In this document: one piece after another, positions 15,424 through 23,343 of the stretch
Position numbering within the stretch: position 1 is the first letter of the stretch
How the letters are laid out: each line of letters starts with the position of its first letter
DNA from: a bacterium
Lineage (GTDB): Bacteria; Planctomycetota; Planctomycetia; Kolteriales; Kolteriaceae
Length of the DNA stretch: 32,236 nt
NCBI GenBank assembly: GCA_019748235.1
Contig: JAIEPU010000324.1
Span: 1 to 32,236 of the forward strand
Direction of reading: 5' to 3'
The notes under the pieces: model-generated
Told to the model about the DNA's origin: nothing
Databases searched by the model: none
Seen by the model: the letters and a program-made list of their open reading frames with translations, nothing else
Made by a program: the position numbers and the translations under genes

Positions 15424-17448
15424 TTAGCCGGCGGCCGTCATCCGGGCTGACGGGGGTCGGCGAATAATCGCCGGCTTGGAATTGTCATAAGGCTGTGGCG
15501 TCCACGTCGGCAAATCGCAGAGCCCACCGCCAAAGTAGGTGTGGTACCAAAGCTGAGTCGCCATCACCGCGGTCAGCCCCATTTCGATCGTGAGTCTCCT
15601 GCCGCGTGCCCAACTGAAATTACCGTACTCCGCTCGATATTTCAGCACTTGATCGGGATCGAAGAGCCCCGTCTTCTCTAACGACTCTCGGCTGAGAACA
15701 TCCTTCACGTAGTTCGCGGGGTCGTTGAAGAACGTGCTCGCGAACGGTGCTCGGAACATCGCCTTGGGCCGATTCGCGATAGCGGCCGGGAGCATCTGTC
15801 CCGCGTAGAGACGCAAGAGGTGCTTATCACGGAAGAAGCCATGCAGCTTCCAAGTCGGATTCAGCTTCGCACAATAAGCGATCACTTTGTCATCGAGGAA
15901 CGGATAGCGAGTTTCGACGGAGCTGTTCATCGCGGGGCGATCCCCCTTGTGATTGAGAAGCAGTCCGGCGAGAAGCGTCTTGAACCCGAAGTACAATCCT
16001 TGATTCATCGGATGCCAATGCTTCATCCGCTCCAGATTGAGCGAGAAGTCGTCATAGGCGAATCGATCGCCGATCCGCTCGAAGGTTTCAGGCTTATAGA
16101 AGAGATGTCGTGACATCGTCATGATGCCGTAGAGATCATTGTAGGCATAGGGCCCGCCGACGAGATCAAAGGCCCGCCGCGCTTTAGTCCATGAAACATT
16201 CGGCGCGGTCAGACGAAGGAAGGTCCGCCGAATCGCCATGCTGGGGCGGAAACTACCGACATCGAAGCTGCGAAGCAATCGATTGATTTTGAACCAGGGG
16301 TAGCCGGCTAACGACTCATCAGCCCCTTCGCCCGTCATCGCACAGCGAAAACCTTGACGATGGACTTCCTTCGCCAAGCAGAGCATTGCCGCGCTCGACG
16401 TATCGACGACCGGGCAGTCCGAAGCGCGAACTAGTTCCGGATAGGCCGCGGAGATATCGGGACCATGAAGAGTGACGATCGTGGGCGTACTGCCGATTGT
16501 CTTCGCCGCCATGAGAGCGCGATCGGTCTCATCAAGCTTGGGGTCCGCGATTCGAATCGTGAAGGTAGGAACTGATTCGCCGCGAATGCGAGAGATCGTC
16601 GAAGCGACCGAAGTCGAATCGACGCCGCCGCTCAAATACGACACCACGGGGACTTCCGCGCGGAGGCGAATATTGACCGCTTCATGAAAGACTTCGGAGA
16701 ACCCTTCAATCGCCTGCTTTTGAGTCGGGCATTCCTCATCTCCCCGGTTCGGGAAGTCGAGATCCCAATAGGTCTTCTCCGTAACGGTTCCCGCGCGACC
16801 GCCGTCCTTATTCAACTTGATGGAAAGATACGTTCCCGCCAGTAGGGAGGAAACACCTTCAAACGAAGTCCGTCGCGTCGCCATCGCGAAGTAAGTGAAG
16901 ATGTGATCAATACCGCGCAAGTCCGGCTTCTTCGGAACCTTGTTCGATGCGAGAATCGCTTTGATCTCTGACCCGAAGTAGAGGACATCTCCCTGACGTG
17001 AGTAATGGAGTGGACAGATGCCGACACGATCGCGCGCGAGGATGATCGTTTTTTGCCGGCGGTCATAGAGCGCAAAGGCGAACTGACCGCGCAACTTTTC
17101 GAGCATTCCTTCGCCGTACTCTTCCCACAGATGGACGAGCAGTTCTGTGTCGGATGACGTCCGGAAGAGATGGCCGCGACTCTTTAGGAAGTCGCGCATC
17201 TCGGGGTAGTCGAACAATTCGCCGTTGAAAACGACGACCACAGATCCATCTTCATTGAAGATCGGCTGCTGGCCGTCCGCCAATCCGACAATGCTGAGTC
17301 GGCGCGATGCCAGTCCGACACCCGGCTCGACAAAGAACCCCTCTTCGTCCGGCCCGCGATGAACGATCGCCTGCGCCATTCGTCGTAACGTATCGAGGTC
17401 GACATCCATTCGGCCGTGCAGGTCAATGAAGCCGGCAATTCCACACAC
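15424..17448 (-). CDS. asnB: Glutamine-dependent asparagine synthetase-like amidotransferase
   Basis: A 674-residue enzyme that uses glutamine nitrogen and ATP to amidate an aspartate or a related carboxylate. The GTG start is fixed by the mature N-terminus: the second codon gives Cys2 (MCGIAG), the nucleophile of the Ntn glutaminase domain (about 1-215). AGGAG stands seven bases before it. The synthetase domain has the PP-loop SGGVDS at 273-278 and a TGEGADE motif downstream. Slightly longer than typical AsnB, with a Pro/Arg-rich tail of about 30 residues. Many such proteins beside glycan clusters amidate sugars or peptidoglycan precursors instead of making asparagine. The convergent glycosyltransferase operon fits that, but it is inference. 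Confidence 0.9.
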   Translation of the reverse strand: MCGIAGFIDLHGRMDVDLDTLRRMAQAIVHRGPDEEGFFVEPGVGLASRRLSIVGLADGQQPIFNEDGSVVVVFNGELFDYPEMRDFLKSRGHLFRTSSDTELLVHLWEEYGEGMLEKLRGQFAFALYDRRQKTIILARDRVGICPLHYSRQGDVLYFGSEIKAILASNKVPKKPDLRGIDHIFTYFAMATRRTSFEGVSSLLAGTYLSIKLNKDGGRAGTVTEKTYWDLDFPNRGDEECPTQKQAIEGFSEVFHEAVNIRLRAEVPVVSYLSGGVDSTSVASTISRIRGESVPTFTIRIADPKLDETDRALMAAKTIGSTPTIVTLHGPDISAAYPELVRASDCPVVDTSSAAMLCLAKEVHRQGFRCAMTGEGADESLAGYPWFKINRLLRSFDVGSFRPSMAIRRTFLRLTAPNVSWTKARRAFDLVGGPYAYNDLYGIMTMSRHLFYKPETFERIGDRFAYDDFSLNLERMKHWHPMNQGLYFGFKTLLAGLLLNHKGDRPAMNSSVETRYPFLDDKVIAYCAKLNPTWKLHGFFRDKHLLRLYAGQMLPAAIANRPKAMFRAPFASTFFNDPANYVKDVLSRESLEKTGLFDPDQVLKYRAEYGNFSWARGRRLTIEMGLTAVMATQLWYHTYFGGGLCDLPTWTPQPYDNSKPAIIRRPPSARMTAAG

Positions 17449-17926
17449 AGGCGCACTCCTTACGTGTCATCATCGTCGCAAGACCAGAGCCCAATTAGAG
17501 AAGCGGTACCCGGGGCTCTAGAAATAGATCGTCCCATTCGACGATCTTCGTTGGCGGTCCGCTGTTACCCTAAATCGGCACAGACGCGCCAACTCCTCTA
17601 GTCTTCCCGGAACAACTCCCCTTCTCGGCGTCGACGTCCAAATTTCCGAAAGCCGTCCGATCGTTTTGGTCGAATGATCGAACAAACCGGAAAATCCGCC
17701 AAGACGCCTCGCCGGAAAACTCGACGCAGGTTACCAGGAAAGGTGTCTCGCCCGATCGACCTGTCGGATGTCCGAGGTCGTGGTTTGCGGATTAAGCATG
17801 CGGGACGAATACCAGAACCGAGGCAAGATGCCTCACCCTTCGCACCGGCGGGGCAAACGAGCGGAATAAACGCAAGACTGCCCACAGGGTTGATCGGTAT
17901 TCGGCTGACAGAATGAGTGAAAAATC
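17449..17926. other. 478-base intergenic region between divergent asnB-like and desaturase genes
   Basis: No supported gene; two short overlapping frames (17598-17885 minus and 17674-17916 plus) have no ribosome site or recognisable product. The region must hold both promoters. A hairpin with arms CGACCT (17757-17762) and AGGTCG (17775-17780), and an inner CGGA/TCCG stem, lies about 150 bases before the desaturase start. It could be part of a long leader. No known riboswitch was recognised. Confidence 0.5.
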
Positions 17927-19333
17927 ATGGCGACATTAGTCGACTCGCGCCCGAGTCCCGCCTCCCTAAAGGATTCAGCCCTCGTTGCGGAGCTTCAAAA
18001 GCTCCGCAAAACCGACAACTGGCATAACCTGATCTACCTTGCCAGAACTTGGCTCTTCCTAGGGCTGACGATCGTTGGGACGGTTGCCTTCTATCAGTGG
18101 CAAGAAACGAGCGGCATTTCCGTTTGGTGGAACGTGCCGGTGACGTTGCTGGCGATCGTGCTTGTCGGCGCGGGGCAACATCAACTGACCGGACTCGCGC
18201 ATGAGGCATCGCACCACACCCTGCTCAAGCACCGTTTAGCGAATGATTTAGTCAGCGATTGGTTTTGCATGTTTCCGATGTTCAGTTCGACGCATCACTA
18301 CCGCCTACAGCACATGGCGCATCATCAATTCGTCAACGATCCTGATCGCGATCCGGATGTCTCGCAGCTTAAAACGAGTGGGCATTGGCTCGACTTCCCA
18401 CTTTCGAAATCGGAATTCATTCGAACGCTCGTGAAGCAGTTTTGGGTCCCCAACCTGATCAAGTACATGCGAGTGCGCGCACGTTACAACTCCATCGGGA
18501 CGGATAAGAATCCTTACATCAAACAGGGTGCCAAGCAACATAAGGCACCGCTCCTGGTCGGGGGGCTTTATATGCTCACTCAAGTCATCTTGTTGACTTC
18601 GCTTGTCTACTTGAATCAGCCCGTGCTATTGGCAGTCATCCCGGCATTGCTCTATGGTGCGGTCATGACGTTCTATGCCGTGATTCCGAACAATTGGTAC
18701 CACCAAAGCCGAGTCCACCCGGTGATACCGGGTCGTTACATGACGCTCATGCGAATTACGTTCATGACCGCGCTCTTCGGTTCGCTGGCATGGGCAAGTT
18801 ATTTCACCGGACGGATGACGGGACTTTATTTCGGCCTTCTATGGGTCACACCCATCTTCACATCGTTTTCATTCTTCATGGTGCTTCGCCAGATCGTTCA
18901 GCACGGGAACGGCGATCGAGGCTGGTTAACCAATACGCGAACATTTTTTGTGAATCCCTTGATTCAGTTCGCCGTATTCCCATTCGGGCAGGACTACCAC
19001 CTACCCCATCACATGTTCGCGACCGTTCCACACTATCGCCTGAAGCAGCTTCACAACTTCTTGTTGACGTATCCCGAATACAAAGAGAAGGGGATCGTCG
19101 TCGAAGGTTACTTTTGGCCCAAGCATGTGCCACCCATGCATCCGACGGTGCTCGACGTGGTGGGGCCGGAATACCATTACGGCACCAAACACGCGATCTA
19201 TATTGATGATTCCGTGTTAGAACACGATGTCGTTGATGGCATGTCCGCGCAAACGACGAAGGACTCGACGGATGACGTACCAGTGACACTTATTCCCGAA
19301 CCAAAGAACAATGACAAACGCGCCGCGTCGTAG
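17927..19333 (+). CDS. Membrane fatty acid desaturase family protein
   Basis: A 468-residue di-iron membrane enzyme of the FA_desaturase family, which introduces double bonds or hydroxyls into lipid acyl chains using oxygen. Three His boxes are visible: H92-E-A-S-H96-H97, H123-H124 with H129 and H132-H133, and H358-L-P-H361-H362. A further H326 lies in QIVQHG. Hydrophobic segments lie at about 40-58, 68-90, 207-228, 235-253, 275-295 and 300-320. Longer than simple acyl-CoA desaturases because of an N-terminal and a C-terminal extension of about 80 residues. Related folds (carotene ketolases, hydroxylases) cannot be excluded. It is a single gene followed by its own terminator. No strong ribosome site is seen before the ATG. 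Confidence 0.9.
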   Translation: MATLVDSRPSPASLKDSALVAELQKLRKTDNWHNLIYLARTWLFLGLTIVGTVAFYQWQETSGISVWWNVPVTLLAIVLVGAGQHQLTGLAHEASHHTLLKHRLANDLVSDWFCMFPMFSSTHHYRLQHMAHHQFVNDPDRDPDVSQLKTSGHWLDFPLSKSEFIRTLVKQFWVPNLIKYMRVRARYNSIGTDKNPYIKQGAKQHKAPLLVGGLYMLTQVILLTSLVYLNQPVLLAVIPALLYGAVMTFYAVIPNNWYHQSRVHPVIPGRYMTLMRITFMTALFGSLAWASYFTGRMTGLYFGLLWVTPIFTSFSFFMVLRQIVQHGNGDRGWLTNTRTFFVNPLIQFAVFPFGQDYHLPHHMFATVPHYRLKQLHNFLLTYPEYKEKGIVVEGYFWPKHVPPMHPTVLDVVGPEYHYGTKHAIYIDDSVLEHDVVDGMSAQTTKDSTDDVPVTLIPEPKNNDKRAAS

Positions 19334-19359
19334 TGTGATGGCTTTCATACCGAAAAGTT

Positions 19360-19390
19360 AAAGGAGCCGGGCATTAACGCCGGCTCCTTT
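19360..19390 (+). terminator. Intrinsic terminator of the desaturase gene
   Basis: AAAGGAGCCG (19360-19369) and CGGCTCCTTT (19381-19390) form a 10-base GC-rich stem with an 11-base loop, 27 bases after the stop codon. The stem ends in T bases. It is symmetric, so it can also act on the minus-strand small gene that ends at 19416. Confidence 0.75.
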
Positions 19391-19415
19391 CGCATCGATC
19401 GATCAAATATTGCGA

Positions 19416-19544
19416 TCAATTGCATCCGCGTAGTACATAGATCAGCAACAGTATCGGGATTGGCACCCCGATCAGCCATGCAATGGCATAGGGGAGAACA
19501 CGGCCTTTACGTTCCTGCGTCACTTCTTTTGTCTCGAGATCCAT
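19416..19544 (-). CDS. 42-residue single-span membrane protein
   Basis: A small gene encoding 42 residues: a charged start MDLETKEVTQERKGR, then a hydrophobic helix of about 22 residues (LPYAIAWLIG, then VPIPILLLIYVL), ending RGCN. GGAGAA (19555-19560) stands six bases before the ATG, a good ribosome site. The layout, with a soluble charged N-terminus and one C-terminal membrane helix containing two Pro residues, is typical of small regulatory membrane proteins. I do not recognise a named family. It is convergent with the desaturase, sharing the terminator region, and divergent from the DUF2383 gene. Confidence 0.75.
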   Translation of the reverse strand: MDLETKEVTQERKGRVLPYAIAWLIGVPIPILLLIYVLRGCN

Positions 19545-19803
19545 GGCTTTTTCTCCAAAGAGAATCCGTGTTTTGTTCCGCTGCCGACTTCGTCTCTCCG
19601 GTGCACACAGAGATCTCTTGCGGCCGACAAAGCTGCTCTTTGCAAGTGCCGTTCCAAATCTCAGGATCGACGTGAAACCAACGAAAAACCACGTAAAACG
19701 GAGAGATGCGATAACGTCGGCACCTCGAACGACGCCGAGGGGGGACGATCACGAGCCAATGTGATTTCTAAGTAATCAGTTAACGCACTGCATCGACCGT
19801 TCA

Positions 19804-19839
19804 CTTTGCAACTCTTTGATTTTACCACCTGCCTTTGAT
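19804..19839 (+). repeat. Phased CTTTG(AT) direct repeats
   Basis: CTTTGCA (19804-19810), CTTTGAT (19814-19820) and CTTTGAT (19833-19839) start at intervals of 10 and 19 bases, close to one and two helical turns. They sit about 40-70 bases upstream of the -24 element. This is a plausible activator-binding region, by inference. Confidence 0.35.
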
Positions 19840-19875
19840 CGATATTACTCGACCTGTTTTGAACTGATGGGCGAG

Positions 19876-19891
19876 TGGCACGGTAGTCGCA
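19876..19891 (+). promoter_or_regulatory. Sigma-54-type -24/-12 promoter of the DUF2383 gene
   Basis: The sequence TGGCACG-GTAG-TCGCA matches the RpoN consensus TGGCACG-N4-TTGCA with one mismatch. The essential GG (19877-19878) and GC (19889-19890) are spaced exactly ten bases apart. Transcription would begin near 19902, giving a leader of about 80 bases before the ATG at 19984. No enhancer-binding protein gene is visible in the window. Confidence 0.6.
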
Positions 19892-19983
19892 CCTCTGTCT
19901 TACAGACTTAATAAAGGCGCGGAGATTTGGTCCTCGAAATGGGTTAGTTCTCACCGCCTAAAAACAACGAGGGAGAAGCGACC

Positions 19984-20454
19984 ATGGGAACCTACACCGA
20001 TCGTGATCGAACAGAAGATGTTGAATCCGGACTGCGTGAGATCACGCAGCTCAATCTCGACAGCCGCGATGGATTTCAAGAGGCTGCGGATGAAGTAGAC
20101 GATCCCAACCTCCGACGTTTATTCGAGGGACTCGCACGCGAACGAGGAGATCAAGCGGCGGAGTTGCAAGCGTTGGTCACCCGTGAGGGGGGTGAGCCGG
20201 TGGTGGAAGGCTCGTTTCTTGCTGCCATGCATCGAACCTGGATGCAGATTCGCAAGGCGATCGTCAGTAACGACACGCACGCCATTCTCGCCGAAGCGGA
20301 ACGGGGAGAAGACCACATCAAAGAAGCCTACGAGGATATGCTGCCGCGCACCACCGACAGTAAGTTGATGCCCGTGTTGGATCGGCAATATCGTCAAGTC
20401 GTTGCCGCCCATGATCGAATCAAGAATTTGCGAGATTCCACCAAAGCGAATTGA
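19984..20454 (+). CDS. PA2169/DUF2383 four-helix-bundle protein
   Basis: A 156-residue, highly charged, all-helical soluble protein of the ferritin-like DUF2383 (PA2169) type. The patterns DSRDGFQEAADEV and LRRLFEGLARERGDQAAELQ mark the first two helices. A W-containing third helix (RTWMQIRKAIVSNDTHAILAEAERGED) and a final KLMPVLDRQYRQVVAAHDRIK helix follow. Acidic and His residues resemble those of ferritin-like metal sites, but activity is unproven in the family. Members are usually stress- or stationary-phase-induced and sit beside CsbD and YqjD-like genes, as here. GGGAGAA precedes the ATG. A sigma-54-like promoter lies upstream and a terminator follows. Confidence 0.9.
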   Translation: MGTYTDRDRTEDVESGLREITQLNLDSRDGFQEAADEVDDPNLRRLFEGLARERGDQAAELQALVTREGGEPVVEGSFLAAMHRTWMQIRKAIVSNDTHAILAEAERGEDHIKEAYEDMLPRTTDSKLMPVLDRQYRQVVAAHDRIKNLRDSTKAN

Positions 20455-20482
20455 ACTATTCATTCCTCCTATGAACAAAATG

Positions 20483-20511
20483 CTGCCGATCGGTGATGAA
20501 TCGATCGGCAG
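20483..20511. terminator. Bidirectional terminator between DUF2383 and GTPase genes
   Basis: CTGCCGATCG (20483-20492) and CGATCGGCAG (20502-20511) are perfect 10-base arms with a 9-base loop. T-rich sequence (TCTCATTTT) follows on the plus strand, and CATTTTGTT follows on the minus strand. It separates two convergent genes, so it can end both transcripts. Confidence 0.85.
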
Positions 20512-20530
20512 TCTCATTTTCACGGAACCG

Positions 20531-22090
20531 TTAAAGTCCGACTGCTTTTCGAAGGGCCAATGTTCCGAGATTGCGCGTCTGCTCGAAGACTTTCCACCAC
20601 GTCATACGGTCCGCTTCCAGGTGCAAAATTCGCAGCAACATGATCGCGCGTGCGTCATCTATTTTTCCAAGAATCGCAGGGATGAGCCATTCCTCAACTC
20701 CGTAAAGCCGAGATTTTTCCCCGGCGGAACAGACAGGAATTACCTCAGTGATGGTAGGACTCAGCAGCCCCTTCACATGTTCAACCGCATCGCGAATCGC
20801 CTTGTCTTTGGGTGAACGAACGTCGCCTCCTTGCCAACCTTCATAAGGCGGATTCCACTCCATTGCGGGCGAAAGGAGATCGATGTGAGTCAGAACGGCG
20901 AGGATGAGTGGCCGACGACGCTCCGGATGCTGGAGAAACCACTCGTTCATTCGTTTGACGACACGTCGATCCATGTCGCGCGCCGCATCCACAGCATTCA
21001 TCGTCAATAGAACGATATCCGAGGTGGCGCAGAGTTCCATTGTCTCCTCGAGATCCTTCTCCGCTTGGTCCTTCTGACCGTACCCGACCGTGTCTTGAAT
21101 GATCAGCGTATCGAGCCACTCCTCACCCTTCAGTTCATGACGAGTCACAGTGCGCGTGGCGGGTAAGACATCGGACAAGACTTCCGCGCGGCCGAGGAAA
21201 GCGTTCACCAAGCTTGACTTTCCTGCCTTGACCTGACCGACCACAGAGATGGTTACCTTTTGTTCCGCAGACTCCTTCGGCACGCTGGGGAGCTCGGATG
21301 AATTAGTGCTCGGTGCGGGTTCTTCGTAGGCCTTTACAAGTTCTCGCCATCGCTTGGCCCCGACCTCTAATCGACCGCTATTCAGCTCGATCGCGTAAAT
21401 GCCAACTCGCTGAAGAAACGCGGTATAGAACCAGTAGAGAATATTGTCTTGCATGAGCTGAACTGTCGGGGCGAGCAAGACTTTTGAAAGCAGATACCTT
21501 CCCGCCGCAGTTGCTGGTCCGAAGGCTGCGGAAACGAGATAACCCAGGTCGCTCGCCACGCGATACCATCCTGGAAGCTTTGCCATTGCCTTCCAACGAG
21601 CGACGGTTAAATGCCGGCTTCCCGGAACATAAACCTCGATAAGTTCGGTCAAGTCCTCAATGGCGAGTTGGGCGGCCGTGAGGACTTCCGTGACCGTCAT
21701 TGGACCAATCGGATCGGCCGCATTCGGATGATAAAATCGTGTGATATCGAGCAGCAATGTCTGGGCTGATCGCATGTAGTAATTCGGGTCGACCAGTGAA
21801 ATCGGCGCGATGCCGCGCGCGTCCTCGGCTCGCTTCTCAACAATTTGCCACGCCTCCCGATCTCGATCGGTCCAATAGCTCGGCGTATTTGTCTTCGCGG
21901 ACTGTTTCAGATCTTTATTCCAAGCTCCGCGCCGTGCTAAGTAAAATGCCGCTCCCCAGCAAATCGGGAGAAGCCACCAAGACCAAAAAAGCCAACCTCG
22001 CTCGAAGAGGGCGTAAGCTCCCAGCAGAAAAAGAATGATGAGCGGAATTGAGAATAGGAAGAGAACAAGCGTCGAACGCCAGCGTTTCAC
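20531..22090 (-). CDS. Membrane-anchored GTPase A (last gene of the array)
   Basis: A 519-residue P-loop GTPase. Two membrane helices (about 8-27 and 33-52) are followed by a helical, partly hydrophobic region (100-250). A TRAFAC-type G domain then starts near 278. G1 is GQVKAGKSS (285-293), G3 is DTVGYG (333-338), and G4 is read as THID (401-404) in place of NKxD. A CSAG segment fits G5. Layout and motifs resemble Era/dynamin-like or YfjP-type membrane GTPases. Its ATG overlaps the stop of GTPase B by four bases (ATGA), so the two are translationally coupled and probably act together. It ends at the shared terminator with DUF2383. Role unknown; membrane remodelling or stress sensing is a guess. 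Confidence 0.85.
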   Translation of the reverse strand: MKRWRSTLVLFLFSIPLIILFLLGAYALFERGWLFWSWWLLPICWGAAFYLARRGAWNKDLKQSAKTNTPSYWTDRDREAWQIVEKRAEDARGIAPISLVDPNYYMRSAQTLLLDITRFYHPNAADPIGPMTVTEVLTAAQLAIEDLTELIEVYVPGSRHLTVARWKAMAKLPGWYRVASDLGYLVSAAFGPATAAGRYLLSKVLLAPTVQLMQDNILYWFYTAFLQRVGIYAIELNSGRLEVGAKRWRELVKAYEEPAPSTNSSELPSVPKESAEQKVTISVVGQVKAGKSSLVNAFLGRAEVLSDVLPATRTVTRHELKGEEWLDTLIIQDTVGYGQKDQAEKDLEETMELCATSDIVLLTMNAVDAARDMDRRVVKRMNEWFLQHPERRRPLILAVLTHIDLLSPAMEWNPPYEGWQGGDVRSPKDKAIRDAVEHVKGLLSPTITEVIPVCSAGEKSRLYGVEEWLIPAILGKIDDARAIMLLRILHLEADRMTWWKVFEQTRNLGTLALRKAVGL

Positions 22091-23307
22091 TCGACAGACT
22101 CCCGGACCGAAGGCGAGGAGGAGTGCGAATTACGACTCCAATGTGTACGGGCGCTTTCGACTTGATTCTTCACGATGTGACTGAACTCCTCCGAAGTTGG
22201 AATGCGCCCGAGAAATCGTTCCCAATAGTACCACATCGCCGCGCGGCCCAAACCAAAGGTAGTGACGTAGGCAGTGGCCGCGTTCACGGGGATGCCAACG
22301 AAAGGAACTCCCTTTAGCAGCGATTTGGCCCCCTGCCGGAGCAGAAAGCGTGTTCCGAATATCGGCGCGCTTGAAATCAATGTCGCGGGAACGGGCGACT
22401 GGTCATAAACTTTGGCGAGCTTCGCCATCAATCGAAGCTGTAGGCCCGTCACTGCCGGTATATCCATCCAAGGGAGCGGAACGGCGGCCGCTCCCGCCGC
22501 CCAGGCGCTATAGGCATGAATGCAGCGATGCGCCCGACGTTCGAAATCTTCGCGAAGTTGCTGCACCGTTTCGTCGGTATGCTTAATCGCTTCGCCCAGG
22601 ACATTTGGGAGTGCATCGATCAATGCATCCTTCAGCCGTCCACCGCCAAAATTAGGCTCGAGAAAACCGTCCTCGGGCCTCGTGAGATCAATCGGAACGA
22701 TTCGATCGATGAGATCGCCGAACGTCCTCTTCTGTTCCTGAATGCAGCGCCTGAGTTCCTCAGGAATCGACTCTGGAAGTTCCGATTCGAGGAATGGATC
22801 ATGTTCCGGATGCTGCTTTTGAGGATACGTATGATGCAGACACGTAAGGGCGAGGATGACCGGTCGGCTTCGTCGCGCCGCACGAATTTGGCGAAGTGGT
22901 CCGAGCAAGCTTCCCAATGCGAAATCGTTGATTCTTACAGTGACGACGATCGCGTTGGCCTGTCGTTGCAATACTTCAATGTCTTCCGACGGATCATATT
23001 CTTCCTCGCCCAGGCCACGTGTGTCGAAGAATCGGAGGACCGGATGCGTCTCATTCGGAAATGTGTAACGGTAGGTCGCTTTCGTTTCTGGTCGAAACCC
23101 GTTACCAATAATGGCCTGATCGGCCCCCGTTAGAAAGCGAACGATACTAGACTTTCCGCTCTGGGCTTTTCCAAACAGCCATAAGGATGGAACAGGAGGG
23201 CCTTTGATGAAGACACCCCTTTTGTCGCTTTGATTCTCTTTCATGCCTGCGTCGGAGGTTTTCCTTACTTCGCTCGGAGCGGAATCTACAGGCTCGATGC
23301 TCATCAT
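22087..23307 (-). CDS. Membrane GTPase B with DUF697-like C-terminus
   Basis: A 406-residue P-loop GTPase. G1 is GKAQSGKSS (46-54) and G3 is DTRGLG (95-100). The expected G4 NKxD is not found; the matching position reads LALTCLHH, so guanine specificity is uncertain. The C-terminal half contains Ala-rich hydrophobic segments (about 265-300, containing WAAGAAAVPLPWMDIPAV, and about 335-370) resembling the DUF697 region of membrane-associated GTPases. AAGGA stands five to six bases before the tandem ATG pair. It follows the AI-2E gene by 36 bases and overlaps GTPase A by four. Two different GTPases in series recall dynamin-like pairs, but this is an analogy only. Confidence 0.82.
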   Translation of the reverse strand: MMSIEPVDSAPSEVRKTSDAGMKENQSDKRGVFIKGPPVPSLWLFGKAQSGKSSIVRFLTGADQAIIGNGFRPETKATYRYTFPNETHPVLRFFDTRGLGEEEYDPSEDIEVLQRQANAIVVTVRINDFALGSLLGPLRQIRAARRSRPVILALTCLHHTYPQKQHPEHDPFLESELPESIPEELRRCIQEQKRTFGDLIDRIVPIDLTRPEDGFLEPNFGGGRLKDALIDALPNVLGEAIKHTDETVQQLREDFERRAHRCIHAYSAWAAGAAAVPLPWMDIPAVTGLQLRLMAKLAKVYDQSPVPATLISSAPIFGTRFLLRQGAKSLLKGVPFVGIPVNAATAYVTTFGLGRAAMWYYWERFLGRIPTSEEFSHIVKNQVESARTHWSRNSHSSSPSVRESVE

Positions 23308-23343
23308 GACAGTCCTTAGACGGAAGCGGACATCGCTCCCTCC

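Larger units (their letters stand above)
19545..19983. other. 438-base intergenic region
   Basis: It lies between the divergent 42-residue protein gene and the DUF2383 gene. It holds the CTTTG repeats and the sigma-54-like promoter listed separately. The first 250 bases (19545-19800) show no feature I can support. Confidence 0.55.

Noticed and set aside
17674..17916. 80-codon plus-strand frame just before the desaturase
   Set aside because: Very basic, no ribosome site, no recognisable motif; probably leader sequence.
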